Of a DNA stretch of 64,000 nt, positions 26,607 to 37,108 are shown piece by piece. A model generated the notes under the pieces. It was given only the letters and a program-made list of their open reading frames with translations, was not told the origin of the DNA and did not search any database. Each line of letters starts with the position of its first letter. Position 1 is the stretch's first letter. Made by a program: the position numbers and the translations under genes. Origin of the DNA: Thermomonas carbonis (GTDB taxonomy: Bacteria > Pseudomonadota > Gammaproteobacteria > Xanthomonadales > Xanthomonadaceae); the NCBI RefSeq assembly GCF_014396975.1, contig NZ_CP060719.1, forward strand, positions 1,646,001 through 1,710,000, given 5' to 3'.

Positions 26607-29600
26607 ATGTCCAAGGTGTTCGGGAGTCGACGCTCGGCGTCGCACGGATCAACCGCTGTCTGGATTCTGGTTGCTTTGGCGGCACTAGGTCTGTCGGCCC
26701 TCTGGCTAGGTGCCCAACTCAGGGGTAGTGCCGATTCGCGTCCGGTGAAGCCATATCGAGATCTGTATCAGATCTACGAGGCCAAGGATCATGCCGTGTT
26801 GTTTCGGGCGGGCGACCGCTCGAACCTGCCGGACGAGCATGGGTTGGTTCCCCACGAAGGTAGTGAGAGTGGCAGCCGCCACGTCGTGCACGTGAGCCGC
26901 CGATCCGCGGAACAGGCGGCCGCAGCGAAGAAGGCTTTGGCAATCGAGTTGCCCACGGGTGAACGCTTTTCAGTGCAATTCGAGCGCAGCGAACGTGCGC
27001 CCAATGGTGACTGGACCTTTATCGGGAAAGTTTCTACGCGGCTAGGGCCGCAGTCGGCTGTGCTGACCTTCGGTCGCGCTGGGCTGTTCGGTGTGTTGCC
27101 CGTACCACAGGGCCAACAGATGCAGTTGAGCACCACGCGCGGCGTGACCGTGCTGGAGCTGGTGCGTCCGATGCATCCTCGGGATGCCGTGACCGGCGAA
27201 CTTCCTGTCGATTACGTTCTGCCGGAGCAACATGTCCCGCAGCCGCAGAAAATGAAGCCGGGTCAGCGCATCGTCTCTTCCGCCAACACCACGGTTGTCC
27301 CTGCGCTGCGGGTTTCCTCAAATCCAGGCAGCACATCGCGAACATCATCAACAGCGGCGATAGCCACGCTTACTGCCACCGAGGCACCTGCGGTGCAGAT
27401 CGACGTGCTGGGGCTGTACACCAAAAACATGGTCGAACTGCGCGGGAGCGTGGCGGCTGCCGAAACGGAGAGTAACAACTATCTGGCCATCGCGAACCAA
27501 GCACACCGCGACAGCAATACCGGGATCACCTTCACGTATGTGGGGTTGCGGCAGGTCGATTACCCCGCAGATGCATTCAACGGGGAGGCGCTGGGGGACC
27601 TGCAGTCAAACAGCATGCCGGATGGGACAGATATTCAGTCCTTGCGCGACACACTGCGAGCAGATCTGGTGGCGCTGCTACGGCCGTATGTCAGTGGAGA
27701 TTCAAATGGTGGTATCGCGAACCTGACCTATGCCGATGGCTACGAGAGTGCCGCCTACTCAGTCAGCAACCTCAGCACATACACGTTTGCGCATGAAACC
27801 GGACACAACATGGGGTCAATGCACGACATCGAGACCTCCACGGCAAACGGGGTGATTTCATACGGGGCGTTTGAGTACTCCTTCGGGTACCGCCAGGATG
27901 GGCCACCAAAATTTGCCACCATCATGGCTTATCCAGTGAATGGCCAACCCTGGATCGGTTATTTTTCTCACCCCGGCACGACCGAATGCCTGAATGTCGC
28001 ATGTGGGACGGAAGGAGCGGATAACGCACGCAGCATGCGCAACATGGCGTTGGTGATCGCTGAGTACCGATTGCCGCTGAACCAGATTCTTGTCACAGGC
28101 TCGCAAGTCATCGAAGGGGAGCCGGGAAATCTGTGGCCACGACAAGTCAACGTAACGGTGAAACTGTCGAGTCCCGCGCCCGCGGGCGGCGTACGTTTCG
28201 ACATCGCAACCGAAGATGGAACGGCGGTTGCCGGCTCCGACTATTCTGGCTGGTTCCAGCCCGGTGCAGGCATCCCCGAGGGCGAATCGACCCGAAGTTT
28301 CTCGGTCACGATCTTGCCGGACATGCAGGTTGAGGCAGAAGAAACTTTCAGGGTCGTGCTGTCCAATGTGCAGGGTGCGGGCGTCTACAGAGGGACAGCC
28401 ACGGTTCGCATTTTGGATGACGATCCAAGGGTGGCTGTGACGGGGCGGATCCTGGCGCCAAGCGGGGGCACCCTGCCTGCAAATGCCTTGCAGATTGGCG
28501 TCACGGAATGGAATGGCCGCAATTACCAGCAGGCATCGTATTGGGCCCAACCCCCTAATTTTGAATACAGGGCGCCGATCCAGGCGGGTTCATCCGTTCA
28601 AATCGATGTCTATGCATCAGCACCATATGCGAACACTTCCTATGATCTCGGTGTCGTGAATGGCGATCAGTACCGGGACATCGTGCTCAAGCGTGTGGTC
28701 AAGCTGACGGGCACCTTGCGGTTTGCTTCTGGGCAACCGGTTCCCACATCCTCGATCAACGTCATCGCGTGGGGGGCGACGGGATCAGATAGTGGCTCAG
28801 GCGCAACAGCCAGCCCCCCGATTTCACCTACACGTTCGATGTAGTGGAGGGGGCGGAAGTCCGTCTGGATGCGCAGAACCCGCCTGCACCGTTCGTGCGT
28901 CAACAGGTGGCCCTTGGCGAGCTTTGGTCTGATCGGGTGCAGGACATTTCGGTGGGTTCGGTACCCTCGCTGGTGATGACCGGTGCCCGCATCCTGGAAG
29001 GAGGCGCTGGTCAGAGCCTGACCGTGAACCTGAATCTCTACTTGTCCACCCCGGCACCTCCAGGTGGCGCGGCGGTGGATGTGGACGTCGTCAGTGGCAC
29101 CGCGATGGCAGGCTCGGACTTCGTTGCAGCGGTAAAAAGGCGAGTCACGATTGGGGCGGGGAGTAACTCGATAACCGTGCCTGTGGTGATCAATGGCGAT
29201 GCGATGCCAGAGGCGACGGAGTGGTTCAAGGTAGTCCTGAGCAATCCGTCCGGCGGATGGTTGCCGTCTCCCGAAGCGACCATTTACATCGAGAACGACG
29301 ATTTCGGCCTGCTTCGCAATGACTTCGACGGCGATGGGCGTTCGGATGTGTTCTGGCGCAACTTGACGGACGGACGGAACATCCTGTGGTGGGCGGCCGA
29401 CTACAACGACCAGTTCAATCCTGGTGCGGTCGCTTCCCAGTCCTGGGCCGTGGTGGGGGCCGGCGATTTCGATGGTGATGGCAAGAGCGATCTGTTCTGG
29501 CGCAACTCCGCCAATGGCCAGAACATCATCTGGCCTTCCGCCGACGGCAATCAGAAACGCAACGTAACCGCCATCACTGGACTGGATTGGAAGGTCGTGG

Positions 29601-30175
29601 CAACGGGCGATTTCGATGGTGATGGTCACGCCGACATTTTCTGGCGTCATGCCACCAATGGCCAGAACGCTATCTGGTGGTCTGGTGATTACGCCGCAAG
29701 AACGATGGAGCAAGCCGTCTCAACAACCTGGAAAGTAGCGGGCTCGGGCGATTTCGACGGGGATGGCAAGGAGGACGTGTTCTGGCGCAACACATCGACG
29801 GGTGCGAACGTCGTGTGGTGGTCCGGGGATTACGCGGGCTATACCAATCTCACGGGTGTGACCAACCAAGCATGGGCAGTGGTGGCGATTGGTGACTATG
29901 CCGGCGATGGCGTTGCGGACGCGTTCTGGCGCAATCAGACCACCGGCGAGCACATCATTTGGTGGAATGGGAGCTACGCGAATCAGGTGCGGGAAACCAC
30001 AGTCTCGACGGCCTGGAAGCTGGTGGCATCCGGGGATTACAACGGGGACGGCGAGAGCGACCTGTTCTGGCGCAATGGCGCGACTGGGGCAAACATCATC
30101 TGGGATTCCGGACGCTATGCCAGCCGACGCAACGTCACAGGCGTGACCAACGCCGCATGGGTTATTCAGCAGTAA
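26607..30175 (+). CDS. Secreted reprolysin-like metalloprotease A with Calx-beta and FG-GAP repeats, frame broken
   Basis: A signal-anchor-like N-terminus (hydrophobic 18-38) precedes a propeptide and a zinc protease domain with HETGHNMGSMHD (His396, met-zincin HExxHxxGxxH), then TIMAYP. Next come two Calx-beta-like domains (about 492-608 and 789-900; DGTAVAGSDYSGWF, GTAMAGSDF). The C-terminal 285 residues are six 48-residue FG-GAP/VCBS repeats with DFDGDGxSDxFWRN, DxDxDG calcium loops. As given the frame stops at 28842-28844. One C added to the run 28814-28819 restores PPDFTYTFDVVEGAEV and a single 1189-residue protein. A likely T2SS substrate by analogy; that is inference. Confidence 0.88.
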
Positions 30176-30559
30176 TAGCTAGTATCACGAAAGCCTTGAC
30201 ACGGGCTGCACCCACCACTGGAAGCTAGGTTGTGATCTCGCAGGCGTCCCTTGGTCGGGACGAGATTGACAGCATCATCACCGAGCTGGGTGTGTTCGAT
30301 GTCACCGCCGACGGCCTGAAGCTGGTCGAACTTGCGGATGGCGTGACGCGCGAGGAAGCGATGGAGAAGACCGGGGTGCCGTTGCACTGATCGGTGCGCG
30401 GTGATGGCTGCACAGCCGACCTGTGCGTGGGGTCACACTGGATTGCCGCTTTTGCATTCCTGAACGGGCGATCCGTCGCCGGTGCAAGCGTTGCCGCGAT
30501 TCAGGATTGGTAGAATCCGGCCTACAGCCGGAGCTACCTGCCGGCATCGAGAGAAACCT
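30176..30559. other. Intergenic region with scoB-tail copy, between the two metalloproteases
   Basis: These 384 bases hold the right copy of the 111-bp repeat and otherwise no supported gene. The 170 bases after the repeat should contain the promoter of metalloprotease B. I see no similarity between this upstream region and that of metalloprotease A. Confidence 0.6.
30274..30390 (+). pseudogene. 3' fragment of scoB (right copy of the 111-bp direct repeat)
   Basis: Bases 30274-30384 match scoB 26356-26466 exactly and stay in the scoB frame ([14 protein letters not shown]...), ending with a different last codon and TGA at 30388-30390. An in-frame GTG at 30232 could make a 52-residue peptide, but the upstream codons do not match scoB. 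The catalytic half is absent, so no CoA-transferase activity is expected. The perfect identity implies a recent event. Confidence 0.9.
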
Positions 30560-32872
30560 ATGCGGCGTACCTGGAGTTTGCTTGCCTGCGTGTTGGCATT
30601 AACGGCCTGCGATAGCGGCAGAAATGCTGGCGAGATCGCACGCACGGCCGGCGGGACGAACAAGGCCTTGGCCTCCGCCACGGCGACGCTTGCAGTGAAC
30701 GCCATGGTGGTGACACCCGCCGCGGGGGAGAACCGCAGGCATAAGCCGTCCATTGCCGATGCACCCGACCAGGGCACTTTGCTCGGCTATTCGCAGAACG
30801 TCCCGACCAGGCAGCAGGGTGCGCTGTCGTGGCATCCCGCGGCGATCAGCGAAGCGCATGCGCTGGCGTCGATCGCCAAGGGTGAAATGCATCTGGCTGC
30901 GCCGGATGGCGGGCAGGTTCGCCTGCGCTACTTGCGCCATACGGAGCAACTGGGCGGCAACTGGACCTGGGTGGGGCAAGTGGTGGGCGGCGACGCGCGC
31001 CAGAATGCGGTCATCACCTTCGGCCCGCAGGCGGTATTCGGCTCGATCCCGCGTGGCTCGCAACCGGCGCTGCAACTGCAGACGCGCCAAGGCATCGTCT
31101 ATGTGGTGGCGGCGGACCCGTCGCGACTGCTGCCTTTCAGGAGCAACGACGACGCCCGCCTACCACCCCCGGCTGGCGGAGCGACCAGCGCCGCGCTTGG
31201 CAAGCGTGAGGCGAAGGCCGCCGCGCCGCCGCGCACCGCGATCACGGCAACGGCATCGGAAAGCACCACGGTGGATGTGGTCGTGGGCTATTCCAACGGC
31301 ATGCAAGCCGAGTTGGGAAGCGAGTCGGCGGTCGTTACCCGCATGGCCTATCTGGTCGAGTACGGCAACCAGGCGATGGTCAACAGCCAGGTCACCGGGG
31401 GCATGCGCCTGGTCGGAACCGCGCAGGTGACTTACAGCGACACCACCACGAACGACAGCACTCTTGACGATGTCACCGGGAGGACGCTCGCGGCGCTTAC
31501 GCCACTGCATCAGGCGCGCGATGCCTACGGTGCCGACATCCTGCTGCTGGCACGCCCGTTGCGAGCGGAGCACGAGGGTTGCGGCATCGCATGGCTGCTG
31601 GGAGGTGGCCAGACGCCGATCACTCCGTCGGACGCCAACTGGGCTTATGGCGTGATCAGCGATGGCAGTTACAGCGAAGGCAACACCACTTGGTTCTGCG
31701 GCGATTCCACCCTGGCGCATGAGGCCGGCCACCTGCTGGGATCCGTTCATGACCGCGCCAACGCGAGCGGAACTGGACGTTATCCGTACTCCTACGGCTA
31801 CAACGCCAGCGGTGTCTGCGATGTCATGGCCTATTGCGATGAGCAGAACGTGGAATACCAGGTCTTTTCCAATCCGCGCATCAGCATCTGTGGCGGCAAC
31901 GCCTGCGGCGTGCTGGACAGCGAAGACAATGCGCGCAGCCTGAACCAGACCATCTCGCTGGTAGCGGCGTTCCGCGCGACCGTGGTGCCGCATGCGCCCG
32001 CCTCGACGCCACGCAACGATTTCGATGGCGATGGTCGTTCCGATCTGTTCTGGCGCAACCTGGTCGATGGCCGCGACATCCTCTGGTGGGGCGCGGAGTA
32101 CGCGGACCAGCGCGATGTGGGCGGGGTGGCGACACTGACGTGGAACGTGGTGGGTGCCGGTGATTTCGACGGCGATGGCAGCAGCGACCTGTTCTGGCGC
32201 AACGCCAGCAGCGGACAGAACATCGTCTGGCCATCCGCCGACAACACGCGGTTGCGTTACACGACCGCGGTGACCAACCCGGCCTGGAAAGTGGTGGGTA
32301 TCGGCGATTTCAACGGCGATGAACGCGACGACATCTTCTGGCGCAACACCAGCAGCGGCGAGAACATCATCTGGTGGTCCGGCGAATACGTGGGCCTGAC
32401 GCGCGAACAGACGGTCTCGACCGCGTGGCAGGTGGTCGGTATCGGCGATTTTGACGGCGACGGCGAGAGCGACGTGTTCTGGCGCAATGCCTTGACCGGC
32501 GCGAACATCGTGTGGTGGTCGGGCGACTATGCCGGCTTTGCCAGCCTGAATCCGGTGGCCAACGCGGCGTGGGAGGTGGTTGCCAGCGACGACTTCGACG
32601 GCGACGGCCGTGCCGACGTGTTCTGGCGCAACCGGAATACCGGCGAGAACATCATCTGGTGGCAAGCCGACTATGCGCAGCTCCAGCAGGAAGTCGCGAT
32701 CAACACCGCATGGAAGGTGGAGGCCTCCGGCGACTACGATGGCGATGGCGAGGCGGATCTGTTCTGGCGCCATTCGACCACCGGCCAGAACGTGGTCTGG
32801 GACTCTGGCCGCTACGCGAACCGTCGCGATCTGACCGGCGTGACCAACATGGCATGGGCGGTGCAGCCCTGA
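30560..32872 (+). CDS. Metalloprotease B: lipoprotein-type reprolysin-like protease with FG-GAP repeats
   Basis: This 770-residue protein has a lipoprotein signal (MRRTWSLLACVLALTAC), a propeptide, and a zinc protease domain with HEAGHLLGSVHD (His387) and CDVMAYC as the Met-turn. After about residue 485 come six FG-GAP/VCBS repeats with DFDGDGRSDLFWRN-type calcium loops, closely matching those of metalloprotease A. It lacks the Calx-beta domains of A and differs strongly in the N-terminal half. I chose ATG 30560 because it gives the lipoprotein signal. The frame is uninterrupted. A terminator follows at 32921. Confidence 0.9.
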   Translation: MRRTWSLLACVLALTACDSGRNAGEIARTAGGTNKALASATATLAVNAMVVTPAAGENRRHKPSIADAPDQGTLLGYSQNVPTRQQGALSWHPAAISEAHALASIAKGEMHLAAPDGGQVRLRYLRHTEQLGGNWTWVGQVVGGDARQNAVITFGPQAVFGSIPRGSQPALQLQTRQGIVYVVAADPSRLLPFRSNDDARLPPPAGGATSAALGKREAKAAAPPRTAITATASESTTVDVVVGYSNGMQAELGSESAVVTRMAYLVEYGNQAMVNSQVTGGMRLVGTAQVTYSDTTTNDSTLDDVTGRTLAALTPLHQARDAYGADILLLARPLRAEHEGCGIAWLLGGGQTPITPSDANWAYGVISDGSYSEGNTTWFCGDSTLAHEAGHLLGSVHDRANASGTGRYPYSYGYNASGVCDVMAYCDEQNVEYQVFSNPRISICGGNACGVLDSEDNARSLNQTISLVAAFRATVVPHAPASTPRNDFDGDGRSDLFWRNLVDGRDILWWGAEYADQRDVGGVATLTWNVVGAGDFDGDGSSDLFWRNASSGQNIVWPSADNTRLRYTTAVTNPAWKVVGIGDFNGDERDDIFWRNTSSGENIIWWSGEYVGLTREQTVSTAWQVVGIGDFDGDGESDVFWRNALTGANIVWWSGDYAGFASLNPVANAAWEVVASDDFDGDGRADVFWRNRNTGENIIWWQADYAQLQQEVAINTAWKVEASGDYDGDGEADLFWRHSTTGQNVVWDSGRYANRRDLTGVTNMAWAVQP

Positions 32873-32920
32873 TCTGGCGTTGTTCCGCCATGCGAATGGC
32901 GCGCACTCGTCGCGAACGAA

Positions 32921-32950
32921 GAAGCCGCCCGAGAGGGCGGCTTCTTCTTG
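32921..32950. terminator. Rho-independent terminator between convergent genes
   Basis: A 10-bp stem (32921-32930 with 32935-32944) with a GAGA tetraloop is followed by a short T-rich run (TTCTTG). It lies between metalloprotease B and the convergent ETF-QO gene, with a few As on the left side, so it may work in both directions. Confidence 0.8.
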
Positions 32951-32955
32951 TCAGC

Positions 32956-34631
32956 TTACATTCCGGTGTAGTTCGGCCCACCGCCACCCTGCGGGGCGAC
33001 CCAGACGATGTTCTGCGTCGGATCCTTGATGTCGCAGGTCTTGCAGTGCACGCAGTTGGCGAAGTTGATCTGCAGCCGCTCGTTACCGGCATCGCCGACG
33101 AATTCGTAGACCGCGGCCGGGCAGTAGCGCGCCTCGGGCCGGCGTACTCGCGCAGGTTCACTTCGACCGGCACCGACGCATCCTTCAGGGTCAGGTGGCT
33201 GGGCTGGTCTTCGTCGTGATGCGTGCTGGACAGGAACACCGAGCTGAGGCGATCGAAGGTCAACACGCCATCGGGCTTGGGATAGTCGATTTTCGGCTGG
33301 GTCGCCGCCGGTTCCAGGCAGGCGTGATCGGGTTTCTGCCGATGGATCGTCCACGGTGGATTGCGGATGCCGAGTTTCGGCAGCAGCCATTGCTCGATGC
33401 CGGTCATCAGGGTGGCGAAGGTGCGCCCCTTCTTGAACCACTGCTTGAAGTTCTTCGACTGCAGCAGCTCGGCATGCAGCCAGCTGTTCTCGAACGCGAG
33501 GGGGTAGGCGCCCAGTTCATCGCGCTGGCGCCCTTCGCCCATTGCGGCGAACGCGGCCTCGGCGGCGAGCATACCGGTCTTGATCGCGGCGTGGCTGCCC
33601 TTGATCCGGCTGGCGTTGAGCGTGCCGGCCTCGCAGCCGACCAGCGCGCCGCCCGGGAACACCAGCTTCGGCAGGCTCAGCAAGCCACCGGCGGTGATCG
33701 CGCGGGCACCGTAGCCGATGCGGGTGCCGCCCTCCAGGTGCTTGCGGATCGCCGGATGCGTCTTGAAACGCTGGAACTCGTTGAACGGGCTCAGCCACGG
33801 ATTCTTGTAGTCCAGCCCGACCACGAAACCGACGGTGATCTTGCCGTCGTCCGCGTGATACAGGAACGAGCCGCCGTAAGTGTCGCCGTCCAGCGGCCAG
33901 CCTGCGGTGTGCACGACCAGGCCGGGCTGGTGCTTCGCTGGATCGGCCTGCCACAGTTCCTTGATGCCGATGCCGTAGCTCTGCGGATCCTTGCCGGCGT
34001 CCAGCTTGTACTTCGCGATCAGCTGGCGGCCGAGTTGCCCGCGCGAGCCTTCGGCGAAAATCGTGTACTTGGCGTGCAGTTCCATGCCGCGCTGGTACTG
34101 GTCGGTCGGTTGGCCGTCCTTGCCGATGCCCATGTCGCCGGTGGCGACGCCCATCACCGCGCCGGCCTCGTCGTACAGCACTTCGGCGGCGGCGAAGCCG
34201 GCGAAAATTTCAACGCCCGCGGCTTCCGCCTGCTGCGCCAGCCAGCGCACCACTGCGCCCAGGCTGACGATGTAGTTGCCCGCGTTGTGGAAGCAGTCCG
34301 GCAGCAGCCAGTGCGGCGTGGCCTTGGCACCGGTTTCGTCCAGGAACAGGAATTCGTCCTCGGTCACCGCCTGTTTCAGCGGTGCGCCGCGTTCCTTCCA
34401 ATCCGGGAACAGTTCGGTCAGCGCCTTCGGGTCCATGATCGCGCCGGACAGGATGTGCGCGCCGGCTTCGGAGCCTTTTTCGAGGACGCAGACCGAGACC
34501 TCGCGGCCGGCTTCCGCGGCCAGTTGCTTCAGCCGGATCGCCGTGGCCAACCCGCCCGGGCCGGCCCCCACGACAACGATGTCGTACTCCATCGACTCGC
34601 GCGCGATGGTGTCCTGCTCCGGTTGGCTCAT
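32956..34631 (-). CDS. Electron transfer flavoprotein-ubiquinone oxidoreductase, frame broken by one missing base
   Basis: This membrane-associated FAD/4Fe-4S enzyme passes electrons from ETF to ubiquinone. The FAD motif is [17 protein letters not shown] near the N-terminus. Further motifs are [12 protein letters not shown] and TYGGSFLYH. The C-terminal cluster segment [16 protein letters not shown] is in the other frame, because one base is missing around 33135 ([18 protein letters not shown] when restored). The full length becomes 558 residues, normal for ETF-QO, ending [10 protein letters not shown]. The reading frame as given runs on to 32700 without cluster cysteines, so the unrestored protein would be inactive. 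It completes the ETF chain with etfBA. Confidence 0.93.
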
Positions 34632-34718
34632 CTGGCTCTCCTCTGGCTGCCGGCGATTTTCCCGGCTTCGCCTAGAGCGGGCAATCCAGGGAATCCGGAA
34701 CTCTCGTCGCGCTGGATA

Positions 34719-35354
34719 TCAACGATGCGGTTGCCGCTGGTGTTCGTTGCCGGTGCTCAGGGTCCAGCCCGCGACCTCGCGGGACAGCGTGCCCAGTGCC
34801 TGGCCGAAGGCATCGGCGACCAGCGCCACTTCGGTACCGCCGACGGGTTGAGCCTGACGGAATGTGCGGCTGCCGGCCACCGACTGGTCGGGGACGTGCA
34901 GCAGCTTCGCGTTGACCTCGATCACCGCAGTGGGTGCGCTGCCGGCGTCGTCGTAGCGGGCCTCGAAATGGCGGATGTCCATCACCAGCCGGTATTCCGC
35001 GCCGATGCCGCTTCCCTGGCGAGCGACGGACGGGATCTTGCCGCTGTCCTCGAGCATCCGCAGCACGGTTTCTTCCAGCATTTCCGGCGGCGTGCGCGCC
35101 CACATCGCGCCCTTGTAGACCTGCAGCTCGCCCGGCACCGGACTGACCGCGATGCGGGTGCCGTCGAGGATGCGTGCCGAGGTCGGGCGCACGGTGCCAA
35201 GTGCCCAGGTCGCCGACGGCCACGCCGGATCGGCGGTGGTCGCCAGATCCGGGGCAAAGATCGACGGCGTTTCCTTGGGACCGAGCAGGCTGCTGCAACC
35301 GGCAAGCGTGGCCAGCAGGGCGGCGGCGATCAGGGTGCGGGGCAGGCGGCTCAT
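34719..35354 (-). CDS. MCE-transporter auxiliary lipoprotein (ABC_trans_aux family)
   Basis: This 211-residue lipoprotein has the signal MSRLPRTLIAAALLATLAGC with the lipid anchor at Cys20. The rest matches the ABC-type transport auxiliary family (PqiC/DUF330-like): LDGTRIAVSPVPGELQVYKGAMW and EYRLVMDIRHFEA. It probably sits at the outer membrane and works with the adjacent MCE protein. It is the last gene of a four-gene minus-strand operon and overlaps the MCE gene by four bases. Confidence 0.85.
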   Translation of the reverse strand: MSRLPRTLIAAALLATLAGCSSLLGPKETPSIFAPDLATTADPAWPSATWALGTVRPTSARILDGTRIAVSPVPGELQVYKGAMWARTPPEMLEETVLRMLEDSGKIPSVARQGSGIGAEYRLVMDIRHFEARYDDAGSAPTAVIEVNAKLLHVPDQSVAGSRTFRQAQPVGGTEVALVADAFGQALGTLSREVAGWTLSTGNEHQRQPHR

Positions 35355-36277
35355 TTGGGTTCGAATTCCTTTGGCGCGTCGCGGCCCAGGATGTAGCTGG
35401 CGGGCCGGTCTTCCAGGCGGTCGGAGAGGTTGCGCAGGTCGCGGATCAGGCGGCGCAGTTCGGCCAGGGTCGGGCCGAGCTGGGCCAGGCCATCGTTGGC
35501 GAAGCTGTTCACCGCCGGGCGGTTCTCGGCAATCAGTGCATCGGCGTTGCCGGCTGCGGAATCGAGCTTCGCCACCGTCGAATCGATCCGATCCATCAGC
35601 GCGGGCAGGCGATCGATGAGGTTGCGGTCGACGCCGTCGATGACGCCGTTGGCCTTGCCGACGGTGAGCTTGAGGCCGTCTGTGACTTCGCGCGCGTTGA
35701 TGATCAGCGCGGCGATGTCTTCCTTCTGCCCGGCGATGCTGCCGGTGGCCTGTTCAAGATTGTCGAGGGTGGCCGAGATGCGGCGGATGTTCTCTTCGCT
35801 GAGCAAGTGATCCATCCGCGCGACCAGCCGGTTGGCGGTGTCGGCGATGTTCTGCAACGCGGACGGCTCGGTGCGGATGATCGGGATGTCGCCGTTGTCG
35901 TTGGGTTCCAGCAGCGCGGCCTGCGGACTACCACCGCTGAGCTGGATGAACGGCACGCCGGTGATGCCCTGCTGCGAGAGCTTGGCGCGGGTATCGACCT
36001 TGACCGGCGCGTCCGCCTTCAGCTTGAGCAGGGCGATCACCTTGCGCGCGTCATCGGGAGCCAGGCTGAGCTTGTCGACCGTACCCACCGAGATGCCGTT
36101 GTACTGCACGCTGCCGCCTTCGGTCAGGCCGGTCACGGCCTCGGTGAAGACCACCTGGTATTCGCGCCAGTTGCGGTCGGACGAGAATTTCGCCGCCCAC
36201 AGCGCGAACAGCAGCAGGAAGATGCTGGCAAGCAGGGTGAAGCCACCGATGAGCACGTAATTGGCGCGGGTTTCCAT
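35351..36277 (-). CDS. MCE-domain substrate-binding protein of a lipid ABC transporter (MlaD-like)
   Basis: This 308-residue protein has one N-terminal transmembrane helix (8-30), one MCE domain (about 38-118, VVFTEAVTGLTEGGSVQYNG, GITGVPFIQLSGG) and a long helical C-terminal part (about 140-290). MCE proteins bind lipid and form periplasmic channels. The longer tail differs from short E. coli MlaD and resembles mycobacterial and PqiB-like single-MCE proteins. It lies between the ATPase and the auxiliary lipoprotein. Confidence 0.9.
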   Translation of the reverse strand: METRANYVLIGGFTLLASIFLLLFALWAAKFSSDRNWREYQVVFTEAVTGLTEGGSVQYNGISVGTVDKLSLAPDDARKVIALLKLKADAPVKVDTRAKLSQQGITGVPFIQLSGGSPQAALLEPNDNGDIPIIRTEPSALQNIADTANRLVARMDHLLSEENIRRISATLDNLEQATGSIAGQKEDIAALIINAREVTDGLKLTVGKANGVIDGVDRNLIDRLPALMDRIDSTVAKLDSAAGNADALIAENRPAVNSFANDGLAQLGPTLAELRRLIRDLRNLSDRLEDRPASYILGRDAPKEFEPK

Positions 36278-36292
36278 GGTTCCTTCCTGTTG

Positions 36293-37108
36293 CTAGCGGG
36301 CCTCGCGCGCGGCACGCCCGCGCGGCCCGTTGAAATATTCCTGCACCCACGGATGATCGAGCTGCTCGAGCTCCGTCACCGGAGCCGCCGCCAGCAACTT
36401 GCGATCCGCCAGCACCGCGACCCGGTCGCAGATAGCGTATAGCGTGTCGAGGTCGTGTGTGATGAGGAACACGGTCAGCCCCAGCGCCTGCTGCAGCGTG
36501 CGGATCAGGTCGTCGAACGCCGCCGCGCCGATCGGGTCCAGGCCGGCGGTGGGCTCGTCCAGGAACAGCAGCGGCGGATCCAGCGCCAGCGCCCGCGCCA
36601 GCCCGGCGCGCTTGCGCATGCCGCCGGAGAGTTGCGAGGGCAGCTTGTCGAGTGCGTCGGCAGGCAGGCCTGCCAGCTTGATCTTCAGCAGCGCCAGTTC
36701 GTAGCGCAGCGAGTCCGGCAGGTCGGGGTAGTACTCCTTGAGCGGCACCTGCACGTTCTCGCCGACGGTCAACGACGAGAACAGCGCGCCGTCCTGGAAC
36801 AGCACGCCGGTATTGCGTTCGATGTGGCGGCGGTTCACCGGGTCGTCCGACAGTGCATCCACGCCGAGCACGTCGATGGTGCCGGCCTGCGGCGTGCGCA
36901 GGCCAAGGATCGCGCGCATCAGCACCGACTTGCCGGTGCCGGAACCGCCGACCACGCCGAGGATCTCGCCGCGGCGGACGTCCAGGTCCACGCCGTCGTG
37001 CACCACTTGTTCGTCGAAGCGGTTGACCAGCCCGCGCACGCGGATCAGCGGTGCGTTGCCGACGACCACGCCGTCCAGGGTGCGCTCGTTGGCTGTGTCG
37101 GTCGCCAT
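36293..37108 (-). CDS. ABC transporter ATP-binding protein (MlaF-like)
   Basis: This 271-residue ATPase has Walker A GGSGTGKS, signature LSGGMRKRAGLARAL and Walker B LLFLDEPTAGLDP. It ends with the C-terminal extension HPWVQEYFNGPRGRA typical of MlaF-type ATPases. The start at 37108 (MATDTANERT) overlaps the permease stop by one base. A longer open frame in this phase runs across the permease gene and is not coding. Confidence 0.93.
   Translation of the reverse strand: MATDTANERTLDGVVVGNAPLIRVRGLVNRFDEQVVHDGVDLDVRRGEILGVVGGSGTGKSVLMRAILGLRTPQAGTIDVLGVDALSDDPVNRRHIERNTGVLFQDGALFSSLTVGENVQVPLKEYYPDLPDSLRYELALLKIKLAGLPADALDKLPSQLSGGMRKRAGLARALALDPPLLFLDEPTAGLDPIGAAAFDDLIRTLQQALGLTVFLITHDLDTLYAICDRVAVLADRKLLAAAPVTELEQLDHPWVQEYFNGPRGRAAREAR

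Noticed and set aside
26467..30273. Insertion sequence or integrative element carrying metalloprotease A
   Set aside because: No transposase, integrase or terminal inverted repeats are present. Only the 111-bp direct repeats remain, so homologous recombination is preferred.
32700..32955. C-terminal extension of ETF-QO past 32956 in the unrestored frame
   Set aside because: It runs antisense through metalloprotease B and lacks the 4Fe-4S cysteines, which are in the other frame.
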